Below are positions 28,109 to 36,503 of a stretch of 47,222 bases of DNA, piece by piece. The stretch's first letter is position 1; every line of letters starts with the position of its first letter. The DNA lies in NCBI RefSeq assembly GCF_001592875.1, contig NZ_LSOF01000006.1, positions 1-47,222 on the forward strand, written 5' to 3'. A program made the position numbers and the translations under genes. The notes below the pieces were generated by a model. The model was not told where the DNA came from. It was given only the letters and a program-made list of their open reading frames with translations, and searched no databases. Source of the DNA: Pseudomonas sp. BMS12 (GTDB lineage Bacteria; Pseudomonadota; Gammaproteobacteria; Pseudomonadales; Pseudomonadaceae).

Positions 28109-29224
28109 ATGAGTGTTTTCCATCTTGGCCTGATCATCAACCCGCTGGCCGGCCTTGGCGGACCAGCGGCACTCAAGGGCAGCGACGGCGTGGCCAGCGA
28201 GGCCCTGGCTCGTGGCGCCGAGCCTTGCGCCGCCGAGCGCACACGCATTGCCCTGGAGTGCCTGCGGCCAGTGACCGAGCGCCTGCAGTTCGTTACTTTT
28301 CCCGGCCGCATGGGCGCCGATCTGCTGGGTGAACTGGGTTATGCCCATCGTGTGCTGGGTAGCCTGGGCGAGGGGCCGACCAGCGCGGCGGACACCCAGG
28401 CCGCGGTGCGGGCGCTGCAGGATGCCGGTTGCGCGCTGATCCTGTTCGCCGGTGGCGACGGCACGGCGCGCGACGTGTGCAGTGCGGTGCGCGAGGAGCA
28501 GCCGGTGCTGGGCATCCCGGCCGGAGTGAAGATCCATTCCGCGGTGTACGCCATCAGTCCGCGCGCCGCCGGCCAGATGGCCCTGCGCCTGGTCGAGGGC
28601 GGTCTGGTGCGCCTGAGCAGTGGCGAGGTGCGCGACATCGACGAGGCGGCCCTGCGCGACGGCCGGGTCAACGCCCGTCGCTACGGTGAGCTGTGCGTGC
28701 CGGTCGAGGGCGAGTTCATGCAGCACGTCAAACAGGGCGGCATGGAGTCCGAGGGGCTGGTGCTGGTCGATCTGGCCGACTGGCTGCAGGAAAGCTGGGA
28801 GGAGGGCGTGCGCTACGTGTTCGGCCCCGGCTCGACCCTGCATGGCCTGGCGCAGAACCTTGGCCTGGAGACGACCTTACTGGGCGTGGACGTGATCGAG
28901 AACGGCCAAGTGCTGGCTCGCGATGTGACCGAGGCACAGCTGTTCGAACTGGTCGACGGCTATCCTGCGCGCCTGCTGGTGACCGCCATCGGCGGCCAGG
29001 GCCATATCATCGGTCGCGGCAACCAGCAGATCAGCCCGCGCGTGCTGCGCGCCATCGGCCTGGACCACCTGCGCGTAGTGGCCACCAAGCGCAAGCTCGG
29101 CACGCTGGAAGGGCGCCCGCTACTGGTCGATAGCGGTGACCCGGTACTGGACGATGCCTTCCCCGATGCCGTGCGGGTCTGGGCCGGTTACAGAGAAGAG
29201 TTGCTGTATCCCCTAGGTCATTGA
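28109..29224 (+). CDS. ATP-NAD kinase-like protein
   Basis: A 371-residue protein of the ATP-NAD/AcoX kinase family. The N-terminus is LGLIINPLAGLGGPAALKGS, and the nucleotide-binding GGDGT motif is ILFAGGDGTARDV near residue 115. GIPAGVKIHSAVYA follows, with conserved residues in the C-terminal GGQGHIIGRGNQQISP. It differs from the housekeeping NAD kinase NadK, being longer and with a distinct N-terminal glycine loop, so the substrate is uncertain. ATG at 28109 is preceded by TTGGAGTGGTT; a TTG at 28094 is less likely. The GFA-family gene follows after 11 bases. Confidence 0.88.
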   Translation: MSVFHLGLIINPLAGLGGPAALKGSDGVASEALARGAEPCAAERTRIALECLRPVTERLQFVTFPGRMGADLLGELGYAHRVLGSLGEGPTSAADTQAAVRALQDAGCALILFAGGDGTARDVCSAVREEQPVLGIPAGVKIHSAVYAISPRAAGQMALRLVEGGLVRLSSGEVRDIDEAALRDGRVNARRYGELCVPVEGEFMQHVKQGGMESEGLVLVDLADWLQESWEEGVRYVFGPGSTLHGLAQNLGLETTLLGVDVIENGQVLARDVTEAQLFELVDGYPARLLVTAIGGQGHIIGRGNQQISPRVLRAIGLDHLRVVATKRKLGTLEGRPLLVDSGDPVLDDAFPDAVRVWAGYREELLYPLGH

Positions 29225-29235
29225 AGGAGCGCGTC

Positions 29236-29634
29236 ATGTATCAGGGAAGTTGTCTCTGCGGGGCCGTGCGTTATCAGGTGCAAGGCGAGCTGGCGCCGAT
29301 CCAGGTCTGCCACTGCAGCCAGTGCCGCAAGGCCCAGGGGACTGCGTTTGCGACCAATATTCCCGTGCAGGAAGCTGCCTTCACGCTGCTGAGCGGCGCC
29401 GAGCAACTCAAGGCCTACGAGTCCTCGCCGGGCAAGCAGCGGGTGTTCCGCGTTCACTGCGGCTCGCCGATCTACAGCCGTACCAGCAAGTTGCCCGGCG
29501 TCTTGCGCATCCGCGCCGGTAGCCTGGAGGGCGATCTGGCGACCCGGCCGGCCTCGCACGCGTTCACTGCTTCGCGGGCCAACTGGTGGGAGTTGCACGA
29601 CGACCTTCCGCAATATCCCGGGTTCAAACCATGA
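29236..29634 (+). CDS. GFA / CENP-V family zinc-binding protein
   Basis: A 132-residue zinc protein of the glutathione-dependent formaldehyde-activating (GFA/CENP-V) fold. Zinc ligands are visible in YQGSCLCGAVRYQV (CxCG), CHCSQCRKAQGT (CxxC) and VHCGSPIYSR. Despite the family name, most members have no proven enzyme activity. ATG at 29236 follows GAAGGAGCGCGTC. Its stop overlaps the start of the DUF1287 gene (ATGA), so the two are probably co-translated. Confidence 0.88.
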   Translation: MYQGSCLCGAVRYQVQGELAPIQVCHCSQCRKAQGTAFATNIPVQEAAFTLLSGAEQLKAYESSPGKQRVFRVHCGSPIYSRTSKLPGVLRIRAGSLEGDLATRPASHAFTASRANWWELHDDLPQYPGFKP

Positions 29635-30212
29635 GGCTGCTGGCTGGGCTTCTGGCGCTCTGCTTGCTGGCCCTGCCGGCATTCGCCGAGCCGATTCAGG
29701 CGCGGCGTCTGGTGCAGGATGCACGCAGCCAGATCGGCGTGACCCTGGGCTACGACCCGCTCTACCGTCAGCTCGACTATCCCGGCGGCGATGTGCCGCT
29801 GAGTACCGGCGTGTGCACCGATGTGCTGATCCGCGCGCTGCGTGCCCAGGGCCTGGATCTGCAGAAGAGCGTGCACGAAGACATGCGCGTGCATTTCGCC
29901 GTCTACCCGCAGAGTTGGGGGCTCAAACGTCCCGACAGCAATATCGACCATCGCCGCGTGCCCAACCTGATGACCTGGTTCAAGCGCCAGGGCATGGCCC
30001 TGGCCGTCAGTCAGCAGGCTGCGGACTACCGCGCCGGCGACATCGTTACCTGGGACCTGGGTCGCGGCCTGACCCATATCGGCATAGTGTCCGACCGCGC
30101 CAGCGCCCAGGGCATCCCGCTGATACTGCACAACATCGGCGCCGGCACCCGCGAGGAAGACATTCTCTTTGCCTATCGGATTACCGGGCACTATCGCTTT
30201 GCGGCGCGCTGA
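29631..30212 (+). CDS. DUF1287 exported protein (NlpC/P60-like)
   Basis: A 193-residue protein with a clear signal peptide (MRLLAGLLALCLLALPAFAE). The mature part matches the DUF1287 pattern: VCTDVLIRALRAQGLDLQK with a cysteine that could be a nucleophile, DSNIDHRRVPNLMTWFKRQG, DIVTWDLGRGLTHIGIVSDR with a conserved histidine, and HNIGAGTREEDILF. A Cys-His pair of this kind suggests a papain/NlpC-like periplasmic hydrolase, possibly acting on cell wall, but this is inference. ATG at 29631 overlaps the GFA gene stop. The 3' end overlaps the convergent membrane-protein gene by 32 bases. Confidence 0.85.
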   Translation: MRLLAGLLALCLLALPAFAEPIQARRLVQDARSQIGVTLGYDPLYRQLDYPGGDVPLSTGVCTDVLIRALRAQGLDLQKSVHEDMRVHFAVYPQSWGLKRPDSNIDHRRVPNLMTWFKRQGMALAVSQQAADYRAGDIVTWDLGRGLTHIGIVSDRASAQGIPLILHNIGAGTREEDILFAYRITGHYRFAAR

Positions 30213-30816
30213 GCGAAGTGGCAGCGGAGATGTCACCCAGTAGTTGAACGGCGCGGCCGTATAAACGGGCGCGGTTGTACTGGGTCAGCAGTGGCAGATT
30301 GAGCAGTGAGCTGGGCACGGTTGCCAGCACAGCCGGCGCCATCAGCGTCAATGGCAGCCAGGCGGGGATCTGTCGGTTCGGGTTGGCGCGCATGCCGCAG
30401 AGCGCGTGGCCGACCAGCAGTAGGGCGTAACCGATCAGCAGCGCGAGCAGCCAGCCCGGCCCGATCTCTGCAATCCGGGGCAGGACAAAACACTGCAATG
30501 CGGCATACACGACCAGGCAGAGGATGCCCAGGCCATAGTCAGGCTCCTTGAGCATGTGCTGGCGCTGCAATGCGGCGAATAGGTTCTTCTGCTGATTCTC
30601 GCTGAGGCTTTCCGGGCGCAGCATCGCCATGTGCTGTACCTGGCGGAACACCTGTAGTTCTCCCAGGCTCAGGATCAGGCTGTTGGCCTGCTCGGGGGCG
30701 CTTTCATGCTTACCCTTCAGCCATTGCGCCTGGACCGGCAGCCCGGCGTGTCGCAGGTCATCGATCAGTTGCTGTAGGCGGCCGTGCTCGAATCTGTCGT
30801 TCTTGAAGTTGTACAT
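30181..30816 (-). CDS. Predicted membrane protein, function unknown
   Basis: A 211-residue protein starting MYNFKNDRFEHGRLQQLIDD. The first 100 residues are soluble and helical (SLSENQQKNLFAALQRQHML). Three hydrophobic segments follow: GLGILCLVVYAALQCFVL, WLLALLIGYALLLVGHALCG and WLPLTLMAPAVLATVPSSLL. No known domain was recognised. AAGGA lies upstream of the ATG on the minus strand. Its 3' end overlaps the DUF1287 gene by 32 bases tail to tail. Confidence 0.75.
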   Translation of the reverse strand: MYNFKNDRFEHGRLQQLIDDLRHAGLPVQAQWLKGKHESAPEQANSLILSLGELQVFRQVQHMAMLRPESLSENQQKNLFAALQRQHMLKEPDYGLGILCLVVYAALQCFVLPRIAEIGPGWLLALLIGYALLLVGHALCGMRANPNRQIPAWLPLTLMAPAVLATVPSSLLNLPLLTQYNRARLYGRAVQLLGDISAATSLSAPQSDSAR

Positions 30817-30962
30817 CCGTGTCCTTCCTTGGCTGAGTTGATGCGTCCGGCGCGGATTCTAATGACAAGCTGAGTCTGATGAGTGAACCCGGTTCGCGTA
30901 TCGCTGGTTAAAACCGTCGCGTGACGGCAGGATGGCGAACAGACCGCCACAAGGAGAGCTGG

Positions 30963-31397
30963 ATGCTGCCCCCTCATATTGCTGCCGACGAGCGCGTTGT
31001 GCTGTTCGACGGCGTGTGCCGGCTGTGCAACGGCTGGGCGAAGCTGCTGATCAGCCATGATCGCGAGCGGCGTTTTCGCCTCTGCTCCGTACAGTCGGCC
31101 GAGGGCCAGGCGATTCTCGCCTGGTTCGGTTTGCCCACCGATAGCTTCGAGACCATGGCCTATGTCGAGGGTGCCAGATTGTTCGTGCGCTCCGATGCGG
31201 TGCTGCGCGTGGTCGCCCAGTTGCCCGGTGCCTGGCGCCTGCTCGGCGGCTTGCGCGTTATTCCCCGCCCGCTGCGCGACTGGTGCTATGACCGCATCGC
31301 ACTGAACCGCTACAAGCTGTTTGGCCGCTACGACAGCTGCCTGCTGCCGACTGCCGACCACGCCGGGCGCTTCATTGACGGCGAGTCGCGCTCATGA
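30963..31397 (+). CDS. DCC-family thiol-disulfide oxidoreductase (DUF393)
   Basis: A 144-residue thioredoxin-fold protein with the family signature VVLFDGVCRLCNGWAKLLI (DxxCxxC) near residues 13-31. The usual second part is RLCSVQSAEGQAILAWFGLP, followed by RSDAVLRVVAQLPGAWRLL and IPRPLRDWCYDRIALNRYK. ATG at 30963 is chosen because AAGGAGAGCTGG precedes it; the frame is open to 30921. Its stop overlaps the start of the ABC exporter gene (ATGA), so it is probably translated with it. Its partner and substrate are unknown. Confidence 0.9.
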   Translation: MLPPHIAADERVVLFDGVCRLCNGWAKLLISHDRERRFRLCSVQSAEGQAILAWFGLPTDSFETMAYVEGARLFVRSDAVLRVVAQLPGAWRLLGGLRVIPRPLRDWCYDRIALNRYKLFGRYDSCLLPTADHAGRFIDGESRS

Positions 31398-33169
31398 GTC
31401 TGCTCTCCGGCAGTCGCCGCCAGGCACTGGCCATGGCCTGGCGCTTCATCAGACCTTATCGCTGGCGCCTGAGTGGTGCGCTGGCAGCGCTGTTGTTCAC
31501 CGCGGCGATCACCCTGTCCATGGGCCAGGGCATCCGCCTGTTGGTGGATCAGGGCCTGGCCACCCAGTCGCCGCAGGCGCTGCGTCATTCCATCGGACTG
31601 TTCTTCGTGCTGGTGCTGGCCCTGGCGGTGGGCACCTTTACCCGTTTCTACCTGGTGAGCTGGATCGGCGAGCGTTTCGTGGCCGATATCCGCAAGCGCG
31701 TGTTCGACCACCTGATCGGCTTGCATCCCGGCTTCTACGAAAGCAACCGGGCCTCGGAGATCCAGTCGCGGCTGACCGCCGATACCACCCTGTTGCAGAC
31801 GGTGATCGGCTCGTCCCTGTCCATGGCGCTGCGCAACATCATCATGCTGCTTGGCGGCATTGGCCTGCTGTTCGTCACCAACGCCAAGTTGACCGCCATC
31901 GTCATGGCGGCCCTGCCGCTGGTGGTGGCGCCGATCCTGATCTTCGGCCGCCGGGTGCGTGCCCTGGCCCGGCAGAGTCAGGATCGGGTGGCGGATGTCG
32001 GCAGCTACGTCGGCGAAACCCTGGGCCAGATCAAGACGGTGCAGGCCTACAACCACCAGGCTCAGGACCGCCTGCGCTTCGCCGGCACGGTGGAGGCGGC
32101 CTTCGCCACTGCCGGCAAGCGCATCCGTCAGCGCGCCTGGCTGATCACCGTGGTCATCGTCCTGGTGCTCGGCGCCGTGGGCGTGATGCTCTGGGTCGGT
32201 GGCATGGACGTGATCGCCGGGCGCATCAGCGGCGGTGACCTGGCGGCCTTCGTGTTCTACAGCCTGATCGTCGGCATGGCCTTCGGCGCAATCAGCGAGG
32301 TGATTGGCGAGCTGCAGAGCGCCGCCGGTGCTGCCGAACGTATCGCCGAGCTGCTGCGCACGCGCAATGCCATCACGCCGCCCAGCGCAGGGCTGCTGCA
32401 GCTGCCGGAACGCGTCAGCGGCGCCCTGGAACTGCGCGATGTGCATTTCGCCTATCCGACGCGGCCCGACCAGCCGGCCATCGACGGTATCGACCTGCAC
32501 GTACGGGCTGGCGAGACCCTGGCCCTGGTCGGACCATCCGGCGCCGGCAAGTCGACCTTGTTCGATCTGTTGCTGCGCTTCTTCGACCCGCAGCAGGGCG
32601 AAATCCGGGTGGAAGGCCTGCCGATTAGCCAGCTGGACCCCGCCGACCTGCGCCGCTGTTTTGCCCTGGTGTCGCAGAACCCGGCGCTGTTCTTCGGCAC
32701 GGTCGCGGACAACCTGCGCTATGGCAGGCTCGAGGCCAGTGATGCCGAGGTCGAAGCGGCGGCGCGCGCGGCGCATGCCCACGAATTTATCGAGCGCCTG
32801 CCGCAGGGCTACCAGACCCATCTGGGCGAGGCGGGGCTGGGGTTGTCCGGAGGTCAGCGGCAGCGCCTGGCGATTGCTCGCGCGCTGCTGGTGGATGCGC
32901 CGATCCTGCTGCTGGACGAAGCCACCAGCGCCCTCGACGCCGAGAGCGAGCACCTGATCCAGCAGGCCCTGCCAGCGCTGATGAGTGGGCGCACCACCCT
33001 GGTCATCGCCCATCGCCTGGCCACGGTCAAGAACGCCGACCGCATCGCGGTCATCGACAAGGGCCGCCTGCAGGCCATCGGTACGCATGCGGAGCTGGTG
33101 GCGAGCAACCCGCTGTATGCGCGGCTGGCGCAATTGCAATTCAATACCGAGCGCCGCGAGCGCGACTGA
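31394..33169 (+). CDS. ABC exporter half-transporter with fused permease and ATPase domains
   Basis: A 591-residue type IV ABC exporter subunit that would work as a homodimer. The N-terminal membrane domain (residues about 20-310) contains six helices, starting with WRLSGALAALLFTAAITLSM. The ATPase domain has Walker A GPSGAGKST (from residue 380), the Q-loop in LVSQNPALFF, signature LSGGQRQRLAIARALL (from 484), Walker B ILLLDEATSALD (D508, E509) and the H-loop in VIAHRL. MsbA-like exporters are related, but the substrate cannot be told. Its start overlaps the DCC gene. The saccharopine-dehydrogenase-like gene begins 9 bases after it. Confidence 0.93.
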   Translation: MSLLSGSRRQALAMAWRFIRPYRWRLSGALAALLFTAAITLSMGQGIRLLVDQGLATQSPQALRHSIGLFFVLVLALAVGTFTRFYLVSWIGERFVADIRKRVFDHLIGLHPGFYESNRASEIQSRLTADTTLLQTVIGSSLSMALRNIIMLLGGIGLLFVTNAKLTAIVMAALPLVVAPILIFGRRVRALARQSQDRVADVGSYVGETLGQIKTVQAYNHQAQDRLRFAGTVEAAFATAGKRIRQRAWLITVVIVLVLGAVGVMLWVGGMDVIAGRISGGDLAAFVFYSLIVGMAFGAISEVIGELQSAAGAAERIAELLRTRNAITPPSAGLLQLPERVSGALELRDVHFAYPTRPDQPAIDGIDLHVRAGETLALVGPSGAGKSTLFDLLLRFFDPQQGEIRVEGLPISQLDPADLRRCFALVSQNPALFFGTVADNLRYGRLEASDAEVEAAARAAHAHEFIERLPQGYQTHLGEAGLGLSGGQRQRLAIARALLVDAPILLLDEATSALDAESEHLIQQALPALMSGRTTLVIAHRLATVKNADRIAVIDKGRLQAIGTHAELVASNPLYARLAQLQFNTERRERD

Positions 33170-33178
33170 GGAGTAGCG

Positions 33179-34285
33179 GTGGAAAAGGATTTCGGTGTGG
33201 TCGTGCTGGGTGGCTACGGCAATTTCGGCCAGGTCATCGTGCGCAAGCTGGCAGCTCTTCCCGGCATGCGCGTGTGGGTAGCCGGGCGCGACCTGGCGAA
33301 GGCCGAGGCACTGGCCCGGGAAACCGGCAGCCAGGCACTGCAACTGGATATGAACGCCGCCGACCTGAGCGAGCGCCTACGTGCGCTCGGCGCGCAGCTG
33401 CTGATTTCCACTGCGGGCCCGTTTCAGCGCCAGGACTATCGGGTGCCCCGTGCCGCCATCGCCGCCGGGTTGCACTATGTCGACCTGGCCGATGCAAGGG
33501 CCTTCGTCTGCGGTATCGACGAACTGGATGAAGAGGCCAGGGCCGCCGATGTGCTGGTGTGCAGTGGTGCTAGCTCGGTGCCGGCGCTGGCGGCAGCGGT
33601 GATCGACGAGTTGTTACCGCGCTTCTCCCGCCTGGATGAGATCTGGCACGGCATCAGTTCCTCGGAGAAAACCCCGGGCACTTCGACCCTGGCGGCGGTG
33701 CTGGACTACTGCGGCAAGCCGTTCCAGCAATGGCGCGACGGCCGCTGGCAGGCCGTGTACGGCTGGCAGGACCTGGCCCGACATGACTTCCCCGCACCGC
33801 TCGGTCCGCGCTGGGTGGCCAACTGCGATATTCCCGATCTACAGCTGTTTGCGGCCCGTTACCCGAGCGTGCGCACTGTGCGTTTTTCGGCGGGCGTTGG
33901 CCTGCGCATTACCCAGTTCGGTACCTGGGCGTTGTCCTGGCTGGTGCGCTTTGGTCTGTTGCGCAGCGCCGTGCCGCTGACCCACTTCCTGCATCGCCGC
34001 GCCGTGGCGCTGGAGTCTTTTGGCGACGGGCGTAGCGGCATGTTCCTGCGCCTGCGTGGCCTGGATCAGGCGGGGGCGGCGCTGGAACTGTGCTGGGAGC
34101 TGCTGGCCGAGCAGAATGACGGGCCGAATATCCCCTGCATGGCCGCCGTGGCCCTGGCTCGAAAACTGGCCGCCGGTAGCCTGTCGGCACGCGGCGCCAT
34201 GCCGTGCATGGGGCTGCTCAGTCAGGACGAGTACCTGGCCGAACTGGCGGAGCTTTCCATCGGCAGCACCTTGCGCCAGTTGTGA
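33179..34285 (+). CDS. Saccharopine dehydrogenase-like NAD(P)-binding protein
   Basis: A 368-residue protein with an N-terminal Rossmann motif (VVVLGGYGNFGQVIVRKLA), then STAGPFQRQDYRVPRAAIAA and GLHYVDLADARAFVCGI, characteristic of the saccharopine dehydrogenase NADP-binding family. Bacterial members have many roles and no substrate can be assigned. The start is GTG at 33179 with TGAGGAGTAGCG upstream. Tight spacing after the ABC exporter gene suggests one operon of DCC protein, exporter and this dehydrogenase. A hairpin terminator follows. Confidence 0.88.
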   Translation: MEKDFGVVVLGGYGNFGQVIVRKLAALPGMRVWVAGRDLAKAEALARETGSQALQLDMNAADLSERLRALGAQLLISTAGPFQRQDYRVPRAAIAAGLHYVDLADARAFVCGIDELDEEARAADVLVCSGASSVPALAAAVIDELLPRFSRLDEIWHGISSSEKTPGTSTLAAVLDYCGKPFQQWRDGRWQAVYGWQDLARHDFPAPLGPRWVANCDIPDLQLFAARYPSVRTVRFSAGVGLRITQFGTWALSWLVRFGLLRSAVPLTHFLHRRAVALESFGDGRSGMFLRLRGLDQAGAALELCWELLAEQNDGPNIPCMAAVALARKLAAGSLSARGAMPCMGLLSQDEYLAELAELSIGSTLRQL

Positions 34286-34303
34286 TCAGGGCCTGTTTTT
34301 ACG

Positions 34304-34328
34304 AGCCTCTGAATTAGAGGCTGCTTTT
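34304..34328 (+). terminator. Rho-independent terminator after the DCC-ABC-dehydrogenase operon
   Basis: AGCCTCT (34304-34310) pairs with AGAGGCT (34316-34322) around a 5-base loop, followed by GCTTTT. It sits within a larger inverted repeat spanning 34292-34366. Confidence 0.7.
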
Positions 34329-34369
34329 AACGCAGGCTGGTCGAGAGTCAGGGATTCGTAAACAGGTTC

Positions 34370-35245
34370 TCAGGGTTCGCTGATCTGCGGCGCAACCTTG
34401 GGCCTGATCGTCGCTGCCGCTCCGGCCGAGGCGAGGATGATCGCGCCTATCGCCAGCCACTGGCTCGGCGCCAGGTGTTCGCTGAGGAACAGCAGGCCGG
34501 ACAGCGCGGCGATGGCCGGTTCCATGCTCATCAGCACGCTGAAGGTGCGCGCCGGCAGGCGGGTCAGGGCGATCATTTCCAGGCTGTAGGGCAGCGCCGA
34601 GGACAGCACCGCCACGGCGAGGGCAATCGGCAGCAGGTCTAGGGAGAACAGCGCACTGCCGGCCTGGCTCAGACCGATGGGGAACACCAGCAATGCCGCG
34701 ACCAGGGTGCCGAAGACCACGGTCTGTGCGCCGTGGGCGGCGCCGGCCTTCTGTCCGAAGAGAATGTACAGCGCCCAGCACAGGCCGGCGCCCAGCGCCA
34801 GGGCCATGCCCAGCGGATCGAGATGGTCGGTGGAACTGGTGTCCGGTAGCAGCAGCCACAGGCCAAATACGGCCAGGGCGATCCAGATGAAGTCCAGCAG
34901 GCGCCGGGACGAGAGCAGCGCCAGAGCCAGCGGGCCGGTGAACTCCAGGGCCACGGCAATACCCAGCGGGATGCTCTTCAGCGACATGTAGAACAGCAGG
35001 TTCATGCTGCCCAGGGACAGGCCGTAACCCAGCAGCGAACGCCAGGCGGAGAAGTTGGGGCGGCTGCGCCAGGGGCGCATGACCAGGCACAGGATTAGCG
35101 TGGCCAGGCTCAGGCGCAGGGCTGTGGTGCCCTCCGGGCCTACCAGCGGGAACAGACCCTTGGCCAGGGAGGCTCCGCTCTGGATGGACATCATCGCCAC
35201 GACGAGCAGGGCGATTGGTAGCAGGATGGCGCTGGGGCGAGGCAT
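34370..35245 (-). CDS. EamA/RhtA-like DMT-superfamily exporter
   Basis: A 291-residue inner-membrane protein with about ten hydrophobic helices in two EamA repeats. The N-terminus (LLVVAMMSIQSGASLAKGLF, then PLVGPEGTTALRLSLATLIL) closely resembles RhtA, the threonine/homoserine exporter. Amino-acid efflux is thus a reasonable guess, but EamA proteins differ widely in substrate. The ATG at 35245 opens leftward. It converges with the saccharopine-dehydrogenase-like gene, and the inverted repeats at 34292-34366 lie between them. Confidence 0.88.
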   Translation of the reverse strand: MPRPSAILLPIALLVVAMMSIQSGASLAKGLFPLVGPEGTTALRLSLATLILCLVMRPWRSRPNFSAWRSLLGYGLSLGSMNLLFYMSLKSIPLGIAVALEFTGPLALALLSSRRLLDFIWIALAVFGLWLLLPDTSSTDHLDPLGMALALGAGLCWALYILFGQKAGAAHGAQTVVFGTLVAALLVFPIGLSQAGSALFSLDLLPIALAVAVLSSALPYSLEMIALTRLPARTFSVLMSMEPAIAALSGLLFLSEHLAPSQWLAIGAIILASAGAAATIRPKVAPQISEP

Positions 35246-35416
35246 GGGGCTATCCCTGTGCGGGCTGATGGAGTTGAAAGGTATGGGGTACCAATACAGC
35301 GCTGCTCAGTGGGCGTGCGCTTGGCCCGTCTCCCGTTTTGCGGTGAAGCAGCCTGGAATGTGGGCCTTTCGCGGTGTACGCGCCAGGGTTGTGCATCGAC
35401 AGTGAAGCCAATAAAA

Positions 35417-35438
35417 AAGCCGGCCCGTGGGCCGGCTT
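35417..35438. terminator. Terminator hairpin downstream of ppnP
   Basis: AAGCCGGCCC (35417-35426) and GGGCCGGCTT (35429-35438) form a perfect stem with an A tract on the left, which is the T tract for the minus-strand ppnP transcript. The rest of the 210-base spacer 35246-35455 shows nothing else I can name. Confidence 0.85.
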
Positions 35439-35455
35439 CTACTGGCGGCGCTAAC

Positions 35456-35737
35456 TCAGCGATATTCGCAGAGGTAGGCGGTGTCCACGGCGACCTTCAG
35501 CTGGAACTTGCTGTTGCCCGGCACGGTGAAGTTGCTGCCGGCGGCGAAGGTTTCCCAGTTGTCGTTGCCCGGCAGCTTGACGGTCAGCGCGCCGGCCACG
35601 ACGTGCATCACTTCCAGCTGCGCGGTGCCGAATTCGTATTCGCCCGGAGCCATCACGCCGATGGTGGCAGGGCCTTCGCTCATGGCGAAGCCGATGGATT
35701 TGACGGTGCCGTCGAAGTACTCGTTGACCTTGAACAT
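35456..35737 (-). CDS. ppnP: Pyrimidine/purine nucleoside phosphorylase
   Basis: A 93-residue single-domain cupin (former DUF1255/YaiE). It reversibly splits several nucleosides with phosphate into a base and ribose 1-phosphate. The sequence starts [20 protein letters not shown] and has the family features [20 protein letters not shown] and [12 protein letters not shown]. The length equals the family norm. CCAAGGAGCCCAGC lies upstream of the ATG at 35737; the open frame further upstream is not coding. It lies head to tail with the exonuclease gene on the same strand. Confidence 0.93.
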   Translation of the reverse strand: MFKVNEYFDGTVKSIGFAMSEGPATIGVMAPGEYEFGTAQLEVMHVVAGALTVKLPGNDNWETFAAGSNFTVPGNSKFQLKVAVDTAYLCEYR

Positions 35738-35817
35738 GCTGGGCTCCTTGGAAGGGGTGAAAAAAAGGCTCGCCAGTATGCCCAAGCCGGGCTGCGCAGT
35801 CATCCGGGTAACGGGCA

Positions 35818-36360
35818 TCAGCGCGCGAAAATCAGTGGTAGCAGGCGCGCGGTATTACGTGCGTCTTCCAGGGCCCGGTGCTGCTGGCCGTGGAACTGCA
35901 GGCCGGCCAGTTGCAGCGCGCCATTGAGGCCCACCGAGCGCTTGAGTTGGCGCCGCTCGGCGAAGAGCTGCTTGAGGTTGTGGTGTGGCAGCTCGTGCAG
36001 GGCGCTGTGCACGCCATGCTGCTGCCATTCCTGCAGCAGTTGGCGACGGTCGTAGTCGCCCCAGCTGCCCCAGCCGGCCAGATGCGGCAAGTGCGGCGCC
36101 AGCCAGCGCTCGAACTGGCTCCATACCAGCGCCAGTGGCGCGGCGCTGTCGACCTGGGCCTGGAGGATGTGGGTCAGCTCGCTGCAGAAAGCCGTCAGGC
36201 AGGGCCTGCGCAACGGTCGTACGAAGCGCTGAAAGTGTGCAAGCTCATGGCCATCGTTAGCCACCAGACTGGCGCCGATTTCGATGATTTCCATTTCCTC
36301 TAGCGGCCAGCCACCTTCTTCGGTGGTGGCTTCCAGATCGATGATCAGCCAGTTAGACAT
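35818..36360 (-). CDS. DEDDh 3'-5' exonuclease (ERI-1/KapD-like)
   Basis: A 180-residue RNase-T-fold nuclease. The acidic metal-binding motif ExoI is [14 protein letters not shown], where the first D and E bind metals. ExoII ([17 protein letters not shown]) and ExoIII with the catalytic histidine ([15 protein letters not shown]) follow, so the DEDDh set looks complete. The family processes short RNA 3' ends or single strands; the target is unknown. ATG at 36360 is preceded by GGAGAGCCCTT on the minus strand and starts [13 protein letters not shown]; the longer frame to 36438 has no support. Confidence 0.9.
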   Translation of the reverse strand: MSNWLIIDLEATTEEGGWPLEEMEIIEIGASLVANDGHELAHFQRFVRPLRRPCLTAFCSELTHILQAQVDSAAPLALVWSQFERWLAPHLPHLAGWGSWGDYDRRQLLQEWQQHGVHSALHELPHHNLKQLFAERRQLKRSVGLNGALQLAGLQFHGQQHRALEDARNTARLLPLIFAR

Positions 36361-36503
36361 AAGGGCTCTCCATAGCGTCGGGGCAGTATGGTCGCAGCTG
36401 TAGCGGCGGGCAAAGTCCGGTGCAGTTTTGCCAGGCAACTGTGCAGGGAAATCGCGCCACCATCCGGGCTATGCTTGGCGCCTTCAGTTCGAGGAGATTC
36501 AGC

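Noticed and set aside
31328..33343. A 671-codon antisense open frame over the ABC exporter
   Set aside because: It runs through the Walker and signature motifs of the sense gene and shows no domain of its own, so it is a shadow frame.
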